Below are positions 7,562-15,262 of a stretch of DNA of 26,979 bases, in pieces. A program made the position numbers and the translations under genes. Under the pieces are notes generated by a model that was given only the letters and a program-made list of their open reading frames with translations, was not told the DNA's origin and ran no database searches. The first letter of the stretch is position 1. Every line of letters begins with the position of its first letter. Origin of the DNA: Propionibacterium sp. GTDB taxonomy: Bacteria > Actinomycetota > Actinomycetes > Propionibacteriales > Propionibacteriaceae. The DNA lies in assembly GCA_012514785.1 (NCBI GenBank), contig JAAYZP010000397.1, forward strand, positions 1 to 26,979, written 5' to 3'.

Positions 7562-7613
7562 GGACATAGTGAAGCTGTGCGGCCAGTGACCAGCACTCGT
7601 CCACTAAGTCCCC
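7562..7613 (+). repeat. 52-bp intergenic direct repeat, copy 2
   Basis: Second copy, 73 bp downstream of the first in the same orientation, separated by 21 bp of unrelated sequence. It ends 36 bp before the predicted promoter of the prepilin peptidase gene. The small divergence suggests a recent duplication or a mobile, hairpin-type repeat. Confidence 0.85.
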
Positions 7614-7649
7614 CGGCCACCGAACTGCGTCCTTGCGCCTTTCGGAAGT

Positions 7650-7655
7650 TAGGGT
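7650..7655 (+). promoter_or_regulatory. -10 box of a probable leaderless prepilin peptidase transcript
   Basis: TAGGGT lies exactly 7 nt before the ATG at 7663. No good ribosome-binding site precedes that ATG. Confidence 0.35.
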
Positions 7656-7662
7656 GCTGGTC

Positions 7663-8295
7663 ATGTGGGTCTGGGCGGTGTGGGGCGCGACGGTGGTCGT
7701 CGCGGCCGTCGTCCAGCGCCTCTGGGTGCCCCGCCTGCGCACTCCCCGGATCGACGACGGGGAGACTCCCCCAGACTTCTCGGGTCTGGGCGCGCCCCGC
7801 TTCGTCCTCGCGGCCGCCGCGCTGGCCGCCGGCGCCGGGTGGGTGTTCTTCGCCGCCCCGCCGCACCAGTGGCTGGCGTGGGTCGGCTTCGTCGCGATCG
7901 GTGCGCCCCTGGTGATCGTCGACGCCGCGACGACGTACCTGCCCAACCAGCTGATGTACCCGCTGTGGGGGTGGGTGGCCGCCGGCCTCGTCGTGGTGCT
8001 GCTCTTCGACCCGACGGCCTCCCTCGGGGCCGCGCTCGGCGCGCTCGCCGGCTACGGGGCGTTCTGGCTGGTGTGGCGCACGAGCTCCAGCTTCGGGTTC
8101 GGCGACGTGCGGCTCGCCGCGGCGGTGGGGGCCGTCGCGGGGATGTCGGGGGTCACCGCCTGGGTGCTGGCGTTCGTCGTCGGCACCGCGCTGGGGGCCG
8201 TGGCGGCCATCGTCGCGGCCCTGCGGAAACGCTCGACGCTGCCCTACGGCCCCTGGCTCTGGTTGGGGCCGATCGTCGCGCTGGCACTCAACTGA
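7663..8295 (+). CDS. Prepilin peptidase, A24 family
   Basis: Polytopic membrane aspartic protease of 210 residues, expected to trim leader peptides of type IV pilin-like or Tad/Flp pilin precursors at the membrane. Seven or so hydrophobic segments are seen. The two family aspartates are D87 in VDAATTYLPN and D148 in GFGDVRL (the GxGDxK motif, with Arg for Lys). The N-terminal methyltransferase domain and zinc cysteines of PilD are missing, as in the short actinobacterial forms. No pilin or secretion ATPase gene lies nearby, so its substrates are encoded elsewhere. The ATG at 7663 is chosen because of the membrane start and the -10 box 7 nt before it; GTG 7654 and TTG 7633 are alternatives. 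Confidence 0.87.
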   Translation: MWVWAVWGATVVVAAVVQRLWVPRLRTPRIDDGETPPDFSGLGAPRFVLAAAALAAGAGWVFFAAPPHQWLAWVGFVAIGAPLVIVDAATTYLPNQLMYPLWGWVAAGLVVVLLFDPTASLGAALGALAGYGAFWLVWRTSSSFGFGDVRLAAAVGAVAGMSGVTAWVLAFVVGTALGAVAAIVAALRKRSTLPYGPWLWLGPIVALALN

Positions 8296-8336
8296 CAGCG
8301 GCAGGGGTTGGTGACGCGGCCAGCCCAGCCACTCCC

Positions 8337-9368
8337 CTACTGGTTCGTGAGCTCGATCCAGCGGTCGAGGTTCGTCTTGCTCTTCCCCGTATCGATAGCC
8401 TCAGCAGCCTCGCCCAGGTAGCGCTCGACCTGCTCGGTGAGGTCCCGCGTCGGCTCGACGCCGTGGTAGGCGAGCATGGCGGCGGCCGCGTTGAGCAGCA
8501 CGATGTCGCGGACCGGGCCGGGCCTGCCGTCGACGAGCTCGCGCACCACCTGCGCGTTGTGCGCCGGCGGGCCTCCGATGAGGTCGATGGGCGCGGCCGG
8601 CGCGAGGCCCAGGTCGACCGGGTCGAGCGCGGTGCGGTGGACCCGCTCCTCCGACACCACCCACACATCCGAGGGGGACGTCGTCGTGAGCTCGTCGAGC
8701 CCGTCGAACCCGCGGAACACGAGCCCACGGCCACCCCGGGCGGCGATCACCCTCGCGAGCAGCGGGGCCATCTCGTCGTCGGCGACGCCGAGCGCCATCG
8801 CCTTGGGGCGGGCGGGGTTGGCCAGAGGGCCGAGGAAGTTGAACGTGGTCTGGATGGCGAGCTGCTTGCGCACGCCGCTGACGTTCTTCATGGACGAGTG
8901 GTAGAGCGACGCGAACAGGAACGCGATGTTCGTCTCCTCGAGCACCGCCTTCTGCCGCCCGGGCGCCAGCGCGATGTTGACGCCGAGGGCCTCGAGCGTG
9001 TCGGCGGTGCCGGACTGCGAGGACGCGGCGCGGGCGCCGTGCTTCACCACGCGGGTGCCGGCGGAGGCGGCGACGATGGCGGCCATCGTCGAGATGTTCA
9101 CGGTGTTGGCCCGGTCCCCGCCGGTGCCGACGATGTCGACGGCCTCCGGGTCGAGCTCGATCGCGACGGAGTTGTTCAGCATCGCGGAAACGAGGCCGCG
9201 GATCTCGTCCTCCGTCTCACCTTTCGCGCGCAGCGCGGTCAGGAGCGCGGCGACCTGCACGTCGGAGGCGCGGCCGTTGAAGATCTCATCGAGCGCCCAT
9301 TCCGCAGCCTCGGCTTCGAGTCCCTCGCTGCGCACCAGACCGGTCAGGATGTCTGGCCAGGTGTACAT
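8337..9368 (-). CDS. trpD: Anthranilate phosphoribosyltransferase
   Basis: Enzyme of 343 residues that joins anthranilate to PRPP in tryptophan synthesis. Typical motifs are the PRPP-binding DIVGTGGD, NISTMAAIVAA, the anthranilate/PRPP loop VKHGARAASSQSGTADTLE, and FNFLGPLANPA. The ATG at 9368 shares one base with the stop of the upstream receiver gene (TGATG), giving translational coupling; longer upstream starts would run through that gene. It sits alone, apart from other trp genes, in the third place of a ctaG-receiver-trpD operon. The same gene lies next to ctaE in mycobacteria (Rv2192c). It is convergent with the prepilin peptidase gene across 41 bp without a clear terminator. Confidence 0.96.
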   Translation of the reverse strand: MYTWPDILTGLVRSEGLEAEAAEWALDEIFNGRASDVQVAALLTALRAKGETEDEIRGLVSAMLNNSVAIELDPEAVDIVGTGGDRANTVNISTMAAIVAASAGTRVVKHGARAASSQSGTADTLEALGVNIALAPGRQKAVLEETNIAFLFASLYHSSMKNVSGVRKQLAIQTTFNFLGPLANPARPKAMALGVADDEMAPLLARVIAARGGRGLVFRGFDGLDELTTTSPSDVWVVSEERVHRTALDPVDLGLAPAAPIDLIGGPPAHNAQVVRELVDGRPGPVRDIVLLNAAAAMLAYHGVEPTRDLTEQVERYLGEAAEAIDTGKSKTNLDRWIELTNQ

Positions 9369-9772
9369 CAGGCGGTCGCCAGCTCTTCGCGGAGCAGGTT
9401 CGCCGCCTGTTCGGGGAGCTGGAACGGGTCCAGCGGGTAGGGGGCGATGGCGTCGGCCCGCGACCAGGTGGCGAGCCACGCGTCGACGTTGCGCTTGATC
9501 AGCAGGATCATGGGCGGGCAGTCGGCGTACTCGTCCTTCATCTGGTACGCCAGGCCGAAGCCTCCGGAGGGCTGGGCTTCACCGTCGAGGATGACGAGGC
9601 TGTACTTCGTGTCCGAGTCCAGGGCGCGGATCACGGCGGAGTGCGTCGCGACTTCGAGAACCTCGATCTCGGGGAGATCGCGGGCGACCTTCTTACCCAG
9701 CGTGAGCCGAACCTGCTCGCGCACCAGACGGTTGTCCGAGTACACGAGCACCTTCACCGGGGTGTCTGTCAT
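9368..9772 (-). CDS. Stand-alone degenerate receiver-domain protein
   Basis: Cytoplasmic protein of 134 residues consisting only of a CheY-like receiver fold and no output domain. The beta1 acidic position is kept (VLVYSDN, D13) and an aspartate stands at the phosphorylation place (VILDGEA, D63). The conserved Thr/Ser after beta4 is replaced (MILLIKR), and the conserved Lys-Pro of beta5 is replaced by Tyr-Pro (AIAPYPLDPF). It may therefore act as a pseudo-receiver, or be modified without the normal switch. Its ATG overlaps the ctaG stop (ATGA) with AGGA upstream, and its stop overlaps the trpD start. Function unknown; the coupling suggests a job linked to oxidase assembly or to expression of its neighbours. 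Confidence 0.85.
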   Translation of the reverse strand: MTDTPVKVLVYSDNRLVREQVRLTLGKKVARDLPEIEVLEVATHSAVIRALDSDTKYSLVILDGEAQPSGGFGLAYQMKDEYADCPPMILLIKRNVDAWLATWSRADAIAPYPLDPFQLPEQAANLLREELATA

Positions 9773-10764
9773 GTTGCATCCTTTGCGGAACGATTCTGCG
9801 TCTCGCCAGAGTCTAGCCCCTTCTCGGCGGCTGCCGCGGCCCGGGCTCGGGCCTCCTCGCGGTCCAGCATGCGGTCCACGCGAACGGCTTCGCGTTTCGA
9901 TTCCTGGATCCATCGGACGAAGATCACGGCCATGGCCGCGGCCATCGTGAGGTCGCCGGTGGCCCACATCAGCGCCCCGGCCCAGTTCTGGTCGCGCAGC
10001 GGGCTGACGCCCCAGTCGCGCTCGAACGCGAGGTACCACTGCTCCGCGATCAGCTGCCGGGAGCCCATGATGATCACGCCCAGGAACGCGTGGAACGGCA
10101 TCGTGAGGATGAACATGAGGATGCGCAGCGGGTACGGGATCTTGTACGGCTGCGGGTCCGCGCCCAGCAGCGGCAGGAAGAAGGCGCACCCCACCACCAC
10201 CATGTAGATGTGCAGGACGTCGTGGTGGAAGTCGCTGCGCAGGGTCAGCTCGTACCAGCCGGTGAGGTAGAGGACGAACGGGCTGGCGATCATCACCCCG
10301 AACGTCAGCGGCGGGAACAGGACGATCTTCGCGAACCAGCTGTGCACGAACTTCAGCAGCCACCCACGGGGCCGCTTCGGCAGGACGCGCAGGGCCAGCG
10401 TCACGGGCGCGCCGGAGACGAGGAACACCGGCGCGATCAGGTTGAGCAGCATGTGCTGGATCATGTGCGTCCAGAAGAGGACCGTGTCGTAGACGCCGAG
10501 AAAACTGAAGATCGCGACGGCGAGCACCCCCAGCCCGCCGACCATGAAGGAGAGCGTGCGCCAGAGCGACCACTTGTCGCCGCGCTTGTGCAGGATGTAG
10601 ACGCCGGTCATGTACGCTGCACCGATCAGCACGAGCGGAACGACCACCCACCAGGGGGACGTCCAAGCGGTGACGAAGCGCCAACCCACCAGCGGTTCGA
10701 TGACATCATCGGGCTTGGCGTGCAGCGGTTGGAGCGCCAAAAAGGCCACAGGCATAAGGGGCAT
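9769..10764 (-). CDS. ctaG: Cytochrome c oxidase assembly factor CtaG (caa3 type)
   Basis: Polytopic membrane protein of about 331 residues in the caa3_CtaG family, implicated in copper delivery to cytochrome oxidase. It has about seven membrane helices. Conserved His-rich sites lie in helices: WTHMIQHMLLN, FHHDVLHIYM and MPFHAFLG. The charged, Ala/Arg-rich C-terminal tail is cytoplasmic by the positive-inside rule. The start is uncertain: ATG 10764 is used because TACCCT (10774-10779) lies 9 nt before it, so a near-leaderless start fits. ATG 10788 and ATG 10755 are alternatives, and a longer frame reaches 10881 into the ctaE side. It is divergent from ctaE and heads the operon with the receiver and trpD. 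Confidence 0.9.
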   Translation of the reverse strand: MPLMPVAFLALQPLHAKPDDVIEPLVGWRFVTAWTSPWWVVVPLVLIGAAYMTGVYILHKRGDKWSLWRTLSFMVGGLGVLAVAIFSFLGVYDTVLFWTHMIQHMLLNLIAPVFLVSGAPVTLALRVLPKRPRGWLLKFVHSWFAKIVLFPPLTFGVMIASPFVLYLTGWYELTLRSDFHHDVLHIYMVVVGCAFFLPLLGADPQPYKIPYPLRILMFILTMPFHAFLGVIIMGSRQLIAEQWYLAFERDWGVSPLRDQNWAGALMWATGDLTMAAAMAVIFVRWIQESKREAVRVDRMLDREEARARAAAAAEKGLDSGETQNRSAKDAT

Positions 10765-10821
10765 GATCCCACAAGGGTATCCCGCCATTTGAACCGGGGT
10801 CACTTTAAATCCGCGCCCGGC

Positions 10822-10850
10822 GTGACGTGGCCGTGTTTTATGGCCATAAT
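10822..10850 (+). promoter_or_regulatory. Promoter of ctaE-qcrCAB, probably leaderless
   Basis: GTGACG (10822-10827) and CATAAT (10845-10850) are spaced by exactly 17 bp. Transcription would begin at about 10857-10858, on the GTG of ctaE. No Shine-Dalgarno sequence precedes any of the candidate starts at 10840, 10849 or 10858. Confidence 0.5.
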
Positions 10851-10857
10851 GGCACCC

Positions 10858-11568
10858 GTGGTCACGAATGAAGATACGCAACGGAGCCAGAGGCAGCTTC
10901 CTGCCGGCTCATTGCATGAGGTCCCCAGTTCCCGTCTAATCCCGCCGAAGGGCCGCCCCGACGTCGTCGGCCTCGGAGTGTGGGTGTGGCTGGCGAGCGA
11001 GTTGATGTTCTTCGCGACGCTCTTCGCCGCCTACTTCATGATTCGCAACACGACGAACGAAGCCGCCGCCGCAGCCGGCACGCCGGAGTTGGCGATGTGG
11101 GCAACGGAGAGCGCGCATCTCGACACGACGTTCGCCGCGATCAACACCCTGATCCTGGTGACGAGCTCGTTCACCTGCCAGTTCGCCGCCAACGCAGCCA
11201 GCGCCGGCCGCGTCAACGGCTCCTGGTGGAACCCCATGAAGATGGGCATGCGCCAGGGCTTCATCATCACGGCCTTCCTGGGCTCCGTCTTCATCGCCGG
11301 CCAGATCTGGGAGTACTTCACCCTGTTCTCCGAGGGCTTCACGATCGGCACGAACCAGTACTGGTCCGCGTTCTTCCTGGCCACCGGCTTCCACGGCATC
11401 CACGTGCTCGGCGGCATCGTCGCGTTCTGGTTCGTCCTGGCGCGCTCCTACATGACGCGCACGCACACGCACGAGCAGACCGTGGCCGCGCACGCCGTCA
11501 GCTACTACTGGCACTTCGTCGACGTGATCTGGGTGGCCCTGTTCGCGGTCATCTACTTCCTGCGATAA
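10858..11568 (+). CDS. ctaE: Cytochrome c oxidase subunit III
   Basis: Membrane subunit of the aa3 oxidase, 236 residues, with about five helices as in actinobacterial subunit III. Seen are VWVWLASELMFFATLFAAYF, the long helix around TAFLGSVFIAGQIWEY, FLATGFHGIHVLGG and the C-terminal SYYWHFVDVIWVALFAVIYF, all typical of COX3. The start is debatable: GTG 10858 fits a leaderless transcript from the CATAAT promoter, while ATG 10849 or 10840 would add 3 or 6 residues but fall inside that promoter. It leads the operon ctaE-qcrC-qcrA-qcrB; qcrC begins 18 nt after its stop. This operon physically joins oxidase and bc1 genes, as expected for a bcc-aa3 supercomplex. Confidence 0.95.
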   Translation: MVTNEDTQRSQRQLPAGSLHEVPSSRLIPPKGRPDVVGLGVWVWLASELMFFATLFAAYFMIRNTTNEAAAAAGTPELAMWATESAHLDTTFAAINTLILVTSSFTCQFAANAASAGRVNGSWWNPMKMGMRQGFIITAFLGSVFIAGQIWEYFTLFSEGFTIGTNQYWSAFFLATGFHGIHVLGGIVAFWFVLARSYMTRTHTHEQTVAAHAVSYYWHFVDVIWVALFAVIYFLR

Positions 11569-11586
11569 CTGACTAGGAGCATTCCC

Positions 11587-12387
11587 TTGAACACCGAATC
11601 CAAGCGCAAGCGCAAGGCGCAGGCGCGCCCCTGGGTGCTGGTCATGGCGCTTCTGGTCGTCGGGCTGGCCTACTCCGTCGTGGTGCCGCCCTCCAGCTCC
11701 GCCGAGACCGAGATGACGCAGCAGATCGAGGAGGGCAAGGCCATCTTCGACGTCTCCTGCTCCTCCTGCCACGGCCTGAACGGCGAGGGCCTCTCCGCGG
11801 GCCCGTCGCTGATCGGCGTCGGCGCGGCCTCCGTCGACTTCCAGATGGGCACCGGCCGCATGCCGGCCGCCCGCGGCGAGGCGCAGATCCCGGCCGGCGA
11901 GGTCGTCTACTCGCAGGAGCAGATCGACGCCGTGTCGGCCTACGTGGCCAGCTTCGGCCCCGGCCCCGCGATCCCCGAGTCCAGCCAGTACGACCCCGAG
12001 GGTCTGAACGCCGACGAGATCGCCCGCGGCGGTGCGCTGTTCCGCGCCAACTGCTCCGCGTGCCACGGCATCGTCGGCGGCGGCGGAGCCATGCCGGAGG
12101 GCAAGCACGCGCCCGCCCTCGGTGACACCGAGGACGTCCACATCTACGAGGCCGTCCGCACGGGCCCGCAGCAGATGCCCACGTTCAGCAAGGACGTTCT
12201 CGAGGACGACGACGTCCGCCAGATCATCGGCTTCCTGAACACGGCCGACGAGGCGCCCCGCTACGGCGGCCTCGGCATGGGCAACCACGGTCCGGTCTCC
12301 GAAGGTTTCTGGATCTTCCTCCTGGGCATCGGTGGCCTGAGCGCCATCGCAGCCTGGATCGCCAAGAAGGGAGCCGGTGCACGATGA
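11587..12387 (+). CDS. qcrC: Cytochrome bc1 complex di-haem cytochrome c subunit
   Basis: Membrane-anchored di-haem cytochrome c of 266 residues. It replaces the soluble cytochrome c of other organisms by passing electrons from the bc1 part directly to the oxidase CuA. An N-terminal membrane helix or uncleaved signal lies at about 15-33. Two haem c sites follow, C58-C61-H62 (CSSCH) and C156-C159-H160 (CSACH), with candidate Met ligands in GRMP and QQMP, and a C-terminal membrane helix at about 238-260. The TTG start at 11587 has AGGAG 7 nt upstream. Its stop overlaps the qcrA start by 4 nt (ATGA). Confidence 0.96.
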   Translation: MNTESKRKRKAQARPWVLVMALLVVGLAYSVVVPPSSSAETEMTQQIEEGKAIFDVSCSSCHGLNGEGLSAGPSLIGVGAASVDFQMGTGRMPAARGEAQIPAGEVVYSQEQIDAVSAYVASFGPGPAIPESSQYDPEGLNADEIARGGALFRANCSACHGIVGGGGAMPEGKHAPALGDTEDVHIYEAVRTGPQQMPTFSKDVLEDDDVRQIIGFLNTADEAPRYGGLGMGNHGPVSEGFWIFLLGIGGLSAIAAWIAKKGAGAR

Positions 12388-13493
12388 CCACGAATCTGCC
12401 CGTGCAGGACCCGGATCTCCACCATTCGGTGGAGGACCCCGGCATCGGTGAACACGTCGAACGATTCACCGACGTCGACAAGGGCGCCGGCAACCGCGTC
12501 TACTACACGCTGCTGGCGATGCTGGGCGCCGTTCCTGTGCTGGCCATCGCCTTCATCGTGATCTACTTCGCGATGCCGCGGGACTGGATCATCCACATCG
12601 AGTTCGGCGGCGCGACGTACATCCACGCCAGCGCGATGAACGTGACACTCGGCCTCACCGGCGGGCTCGCCGTCCTCCTGATCGGCATCGCCGTCGTGCA
12701 GTGGGCGCGCGCCCTGATGAACGACCACGAGATGATCGAGGAGCGCCACAGCGCCGCCTCCGACGAGGACACCCGCGCCGCGGCCCTCGCGCAGTGGGAG
12801 GACGGCGTTCGTGACTCGAACATCCGTCGTCGCCCGCTGCTCCTGGGCGCCCTGGGTGGCGCCGTCGGCTTCGCGGTGATCCCCGCGGTCGTGACCCTGG
12901 CCGACATGGGCCCCTGGCCCACCAAGGCCACCCGCGCGGAGACGATCGAACGCACGCTGTTCGCGGCCGCACCGGAGGAGACCATCCGGCTCGTCAACGA
13001 CGAGACCTGGAGGCCGATCCGGCCCGCCGACCTCGAGATCGGCCAGCTCGTCAACGCGCAGCCGTCCAACCTGCACGACGTCGACAGCCCGAGCCACCCG
13101 GCGACGCCCAAGGAACACCACCAGGAGAAGGCGAAGGCCTCGATCATCATCGTGCGCATGGATCCCAACAGCATCAAGATCCCCGAGTCGCGCACCGACT
13201 GGCACGTCTCGGGCATCCTCGCCTACTCGAAGATCTGCACCCATGTGGGCTGCCCGATCTCGCTGTGGGAGCGCCAGACGCACCACCTGCTCTGCCCCTG
13301 CCACCAGTCGACGTTCGACCTCGGCAACTCCGGCGTCGTCGTCTTCGGCCCCGCGGCGCGTTCGCTGCCGCAGCTGCCGATCACCGTCGACGACGAGGGC
13401 TACCTCATCGCGCAGAGCGACTTCACGGTGCCCGTCGGGCCGAGCTACTTCGAGCGCGATTCCCGCAATGACTACAAGGACGGTGACGCGTGA
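12384..13493 (+). CDS. qcrA: Cytochrome bc1 complex Rieske iron-sulfur subunit
   Basis: Rieske subunit of 369 residues, longer than mitochondrial forms because three membrane helices precede the soluble head (about 42-66, 75-100 and 150-175), the actinobacterial form. The 2Fe-2S ligands are C285 and H287 (CTHVGC) and C304 and H307 (CPCHQS), with C290-C306 as the stabilising disulphide. The segment KICTHVGCPISLW and the later GPAARSLPQLPI are the usual Rieske landmarks. Translation is coupled to qcrC through ATGA, and its stop overlaps the qcrB start. Confidence 0.97.
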   Translation: MTTNLPVQDPDLHHSVEDPGIGEHVERFTDVDKGAGNRVYYTLLAMLGAVPVLAIAFIVIYFAMPRDWIIHIEFGGATYIHASAMNVTLGLTGGLAVLLIGIAVVQWARALMNDHEMIEERHSAASDEDTRAAALAQWEDGVRDSNIRRRPLLLGALGGAVGFAVIPAVVTLADMGPWPTKATRAETIERTLFAAAPEETIRLVNDETWRPIRPADLEIGQLVNAQPSNLHDVDSPSHPATPKEHHQEKAKASIIIVRMDPNSIKIPESRTDWHVSGILAYSKICTHVGCPISLWERQTHHLLCPCHQSTFDLGNSGVVVFGPAARSLPQLPITVDDEGYLIAQSDFTVPVGPSYFERDSRNDYKDGDA

Positions 13494-15187
13494 TGGCCAA
13501 GCCCACGACGGTTGTGGAGGACCGGACGGACCTCGAATCCCGACCGGCCGAGCACGGGGCGAAGCACCCGGCCGCCGGCACCGCCACGTGGCTCGACGAG
13601 CGCGTCGGCCTGGGCAAGATCGGCAAGTTCGGTCTGCGGAAGGTCTTCCCCGACCACTGGAGCTTCCTGCTCGGTGAGATCGCCCTGTACACGTTCATCA
13701 TCTGCCTGCTCACCGGCGTCTTCCTGACCATCTGGTTCAAGCCGTCGATGGCGGAGACGTTCTACGACGGCTCCTACCAGCTGATGCGGGGCATCCCGAT
13801 CTCCGAGGCCTACTCCTCGACGTTGGCGATCTCCTTCGACATCCGCGGCGGTCTGCTGATCCGCCAGATCCACCACTGGTCCGCGCTGCTGTTCGTCGCC
13901 TCGGTGACGGTCCACATGCTGCGCGTGTTCTTCACCGGCGCGTTCCGCAAGCCGCGCGAGATCAACTGGCTGATCGGCATGGGCCTGTTCACGTTCGCCC
14001 TGTTGGCGGGCTTCTCCGGCTACTCGCTGCCGGACGACCTACTCTCGGGCACCGGCCTGCGGTTCGCCGACGGCCTGATCCGTTCGATCCCGATCATCGG
14101 CACCTGGGCGGAGTTCTTCGTCTTCGCCGGCGAGTTCCCGGGCGACCTGATCATCTCGCGGCTCTACATGGCGCACATCCTCCTGATCCCGGGCCTGCTG
14201 CTGGCGCTGATCTCGGCGCACCTCGCGCTCGTGGTCTACCACAAGCACACCCAGTACCCGGGGGCGGGCCGCACCGACAACAACGTCGTCGGCTACCCGT
14301 TGTTCCCCGTGTACGCGGCCAAGGCCGGCGGCTTCTTCTTCATCGTGTTCGGCACGATGGTGCTGTTCGGCGGCCTGTTCCAGATCAACCCGGTGTGGCT
14401 CTACGGGCCCTACGATCCGGCGAAGGTCACCGCGGGCTCGCAACCAGACTGGTACATGGGCTGGCTCGAGGGCGCGGTGCGCATCTTCCCGAACTGGGAG
14501 TCGCACATCGGCGGCACCACGTGGACGTGGGCGGTGTTCCTTCCGGGCGTTGGCCTGATGGGCATCCTCATGACCGGTCTGGCGCTGTGGCCGTTCATCG
14601 AATCCTGGCTGACGGGCGACAAGCGCGAGCACCACATCCTCGACCGGCCCCGCAATGCGCCGACGCGCACCGCGTTGGGCGTGGCGGGCATGGTCTGGTA
14701 CGGCTTCTTCTGGATCGGCGGCGCGAACGACATCATCGCCACGCGGTTCGAGTTGAGCCTCAACGCGATCACGGTGTTCCTGCGGGTCGCCGTCATCCTG
14801 GGGCCGATCATCGCGTTCATCATCACGCGGCGCCTCTGCCTCTCGCTGCAGCGTTCCGACCGCGAGCGTGCGCTGCACGGCTCGGCAACCGGTGAGATCG
14901 TCCGGTCCGCGGACGGCGGCTACGACGAGGACCACGTCCCGATCTCGGACGGCGAGCAGCACGCGCTGACGCAGCACGCGCAGCCGAAGGTGCTGGAGGC
15001 CGACGACGGTTCGGGCCCCACCGGTGTGCCCGGGCCCACGAAGGTCTCGAAGTTCCGCGCCACCCTGTCGCGCTGGTACCTGGGTTCGCAGATCCTGAAG
15101 CCGAGCGCGGACGACATCGACGAGGCCAACCACCACGAGGCCCAGCACGGCGTCGAGGACGCCGAGGCTCGCCGCGAGCTGGACTGA
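13493..15187 (+). CDS. qcrB: Cytochrome bc1 complex cytochrome b subunit
   Basis: Quinol-oxidising membrane subunit, 564 residues. The cytochrome b core carries haem histidines in RQIHHWSALLFVASVTVHM (H127 onward) and in MAHILLIPGLLLALISAHLALVVYHKH. The quinol-site motif is PDWY (318-321), the actinobacterial form of PEWY. Beyond the core, a hydrophilic C-terminal tail of about 100 residues is typical of actinobacteria. ATG 13493 shares one base with the qcrA stop (TGATG); GTG 13490 directly before it is equally possible. The transcript should end at the hairpin at 15200-15237. Confidence 0.97.
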   Translation: MAKPTTVVEDRTDLESRPAEHGAKHPAAGTATWLDERVGLGKIGKFGLRKVFPDHWSFLLGEIALYTFIICLLTGVFLTIWFKPSMAETFYDGSYQLMRGIPISEAYSSTLAISFDIRGGLLIRQIHHWSALLFVASVTVHMLRVFFTGAFRKPREINWLIGMGLFTFALLAGFSGYSLPDDLLSGTGLRFADGLIRSIPIIGTWAEFFVFAGEFPGDLIISRLYMAHILLIPGLLLALISAHLALVVYHKHTQYPGAGRTDNNVVGYPLFPVYAAKAGGFFFIVFGTMVLFGGLFQINPVWLYGPYDPAKVTAGSQPDWYMGWLEGAVRIFPNWESHIGGTTWTWAVFLPGVGLMGILMTGLALWPFIESWLTGDKREHHILDRPRNAPTRTALGVAGMVWYGFFWIGGANDIIATRFELSLNAITVFLRVAVILGPIIAFIITRRLCLSLQRSDRERALHGSATGEIVRSADGGYDEDHVPISDGEQHALTQHAQPKVLEADDGSGPTGVPGPTKVSKFRATLSRWYLGSQILKPSADDIDEANHHEAQHGVEDAEARRELD

Positions 15188-15199
15188 CCACCCACGATC

Positions 15200-15237
15200 A
15201 ACACTGCGGGTCCCCTTGTCAGGGGGCCCGCAGTGTT
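15200..15237 (+). terminator. Terminator of the ctaE-qcrCAB operon
   Basis: AACACTGCGGG (15200-15210) pairs with CCCGCAGTGTT (15227-15237). The inner TCCCC/GGGGG pairing extends the stem to about 16 bp around a 6-nt loop. The following GTTCGTTCC is only moderately T-rich. It ends 13 nt before the guaB1 -10 box. Confidence 0.8.
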
Positions 15238-15246
15238 GTTCGTTCC

Positions 15247-15255
15247 TGCCATACT
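15247..15255 (+). promoter_or_regulatory. Extended -10 box of guaB1, probably leaderless
   Basis: TGC (15247-15249) directly precedes CATACT (15250-15255), giving an extended -10 element. Seven nt later comes the GTG at 15263, with no ribosome-binding site. The -35 position falls in the preceding terminator stem and matches poorly, as extended -10 promoters allow. Confidence 0.5.
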
Positions 15256-15262
15256 GGGGCCT

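Noticed and set aside
7489..7613. The repeat pair as a minimal CRISPR array
   Set aside because: Only two units of 52 bp with a 21-bp gap, no cas genes, and the units have inverted ends unlike CRISPR repeats.
9373..9479. A longer trpD starting at 9479
   Set aside because: The added residues are an out-of-frame reading of the receiver gene; the TGATG junction at 9368 fixes the start.
10090..10857. A 256-codon 5' extension of ctaE
   Set aside because: The extension is antisense to ctaG and has shadow-like composition; subunit III begins near the CATAAT promoter.
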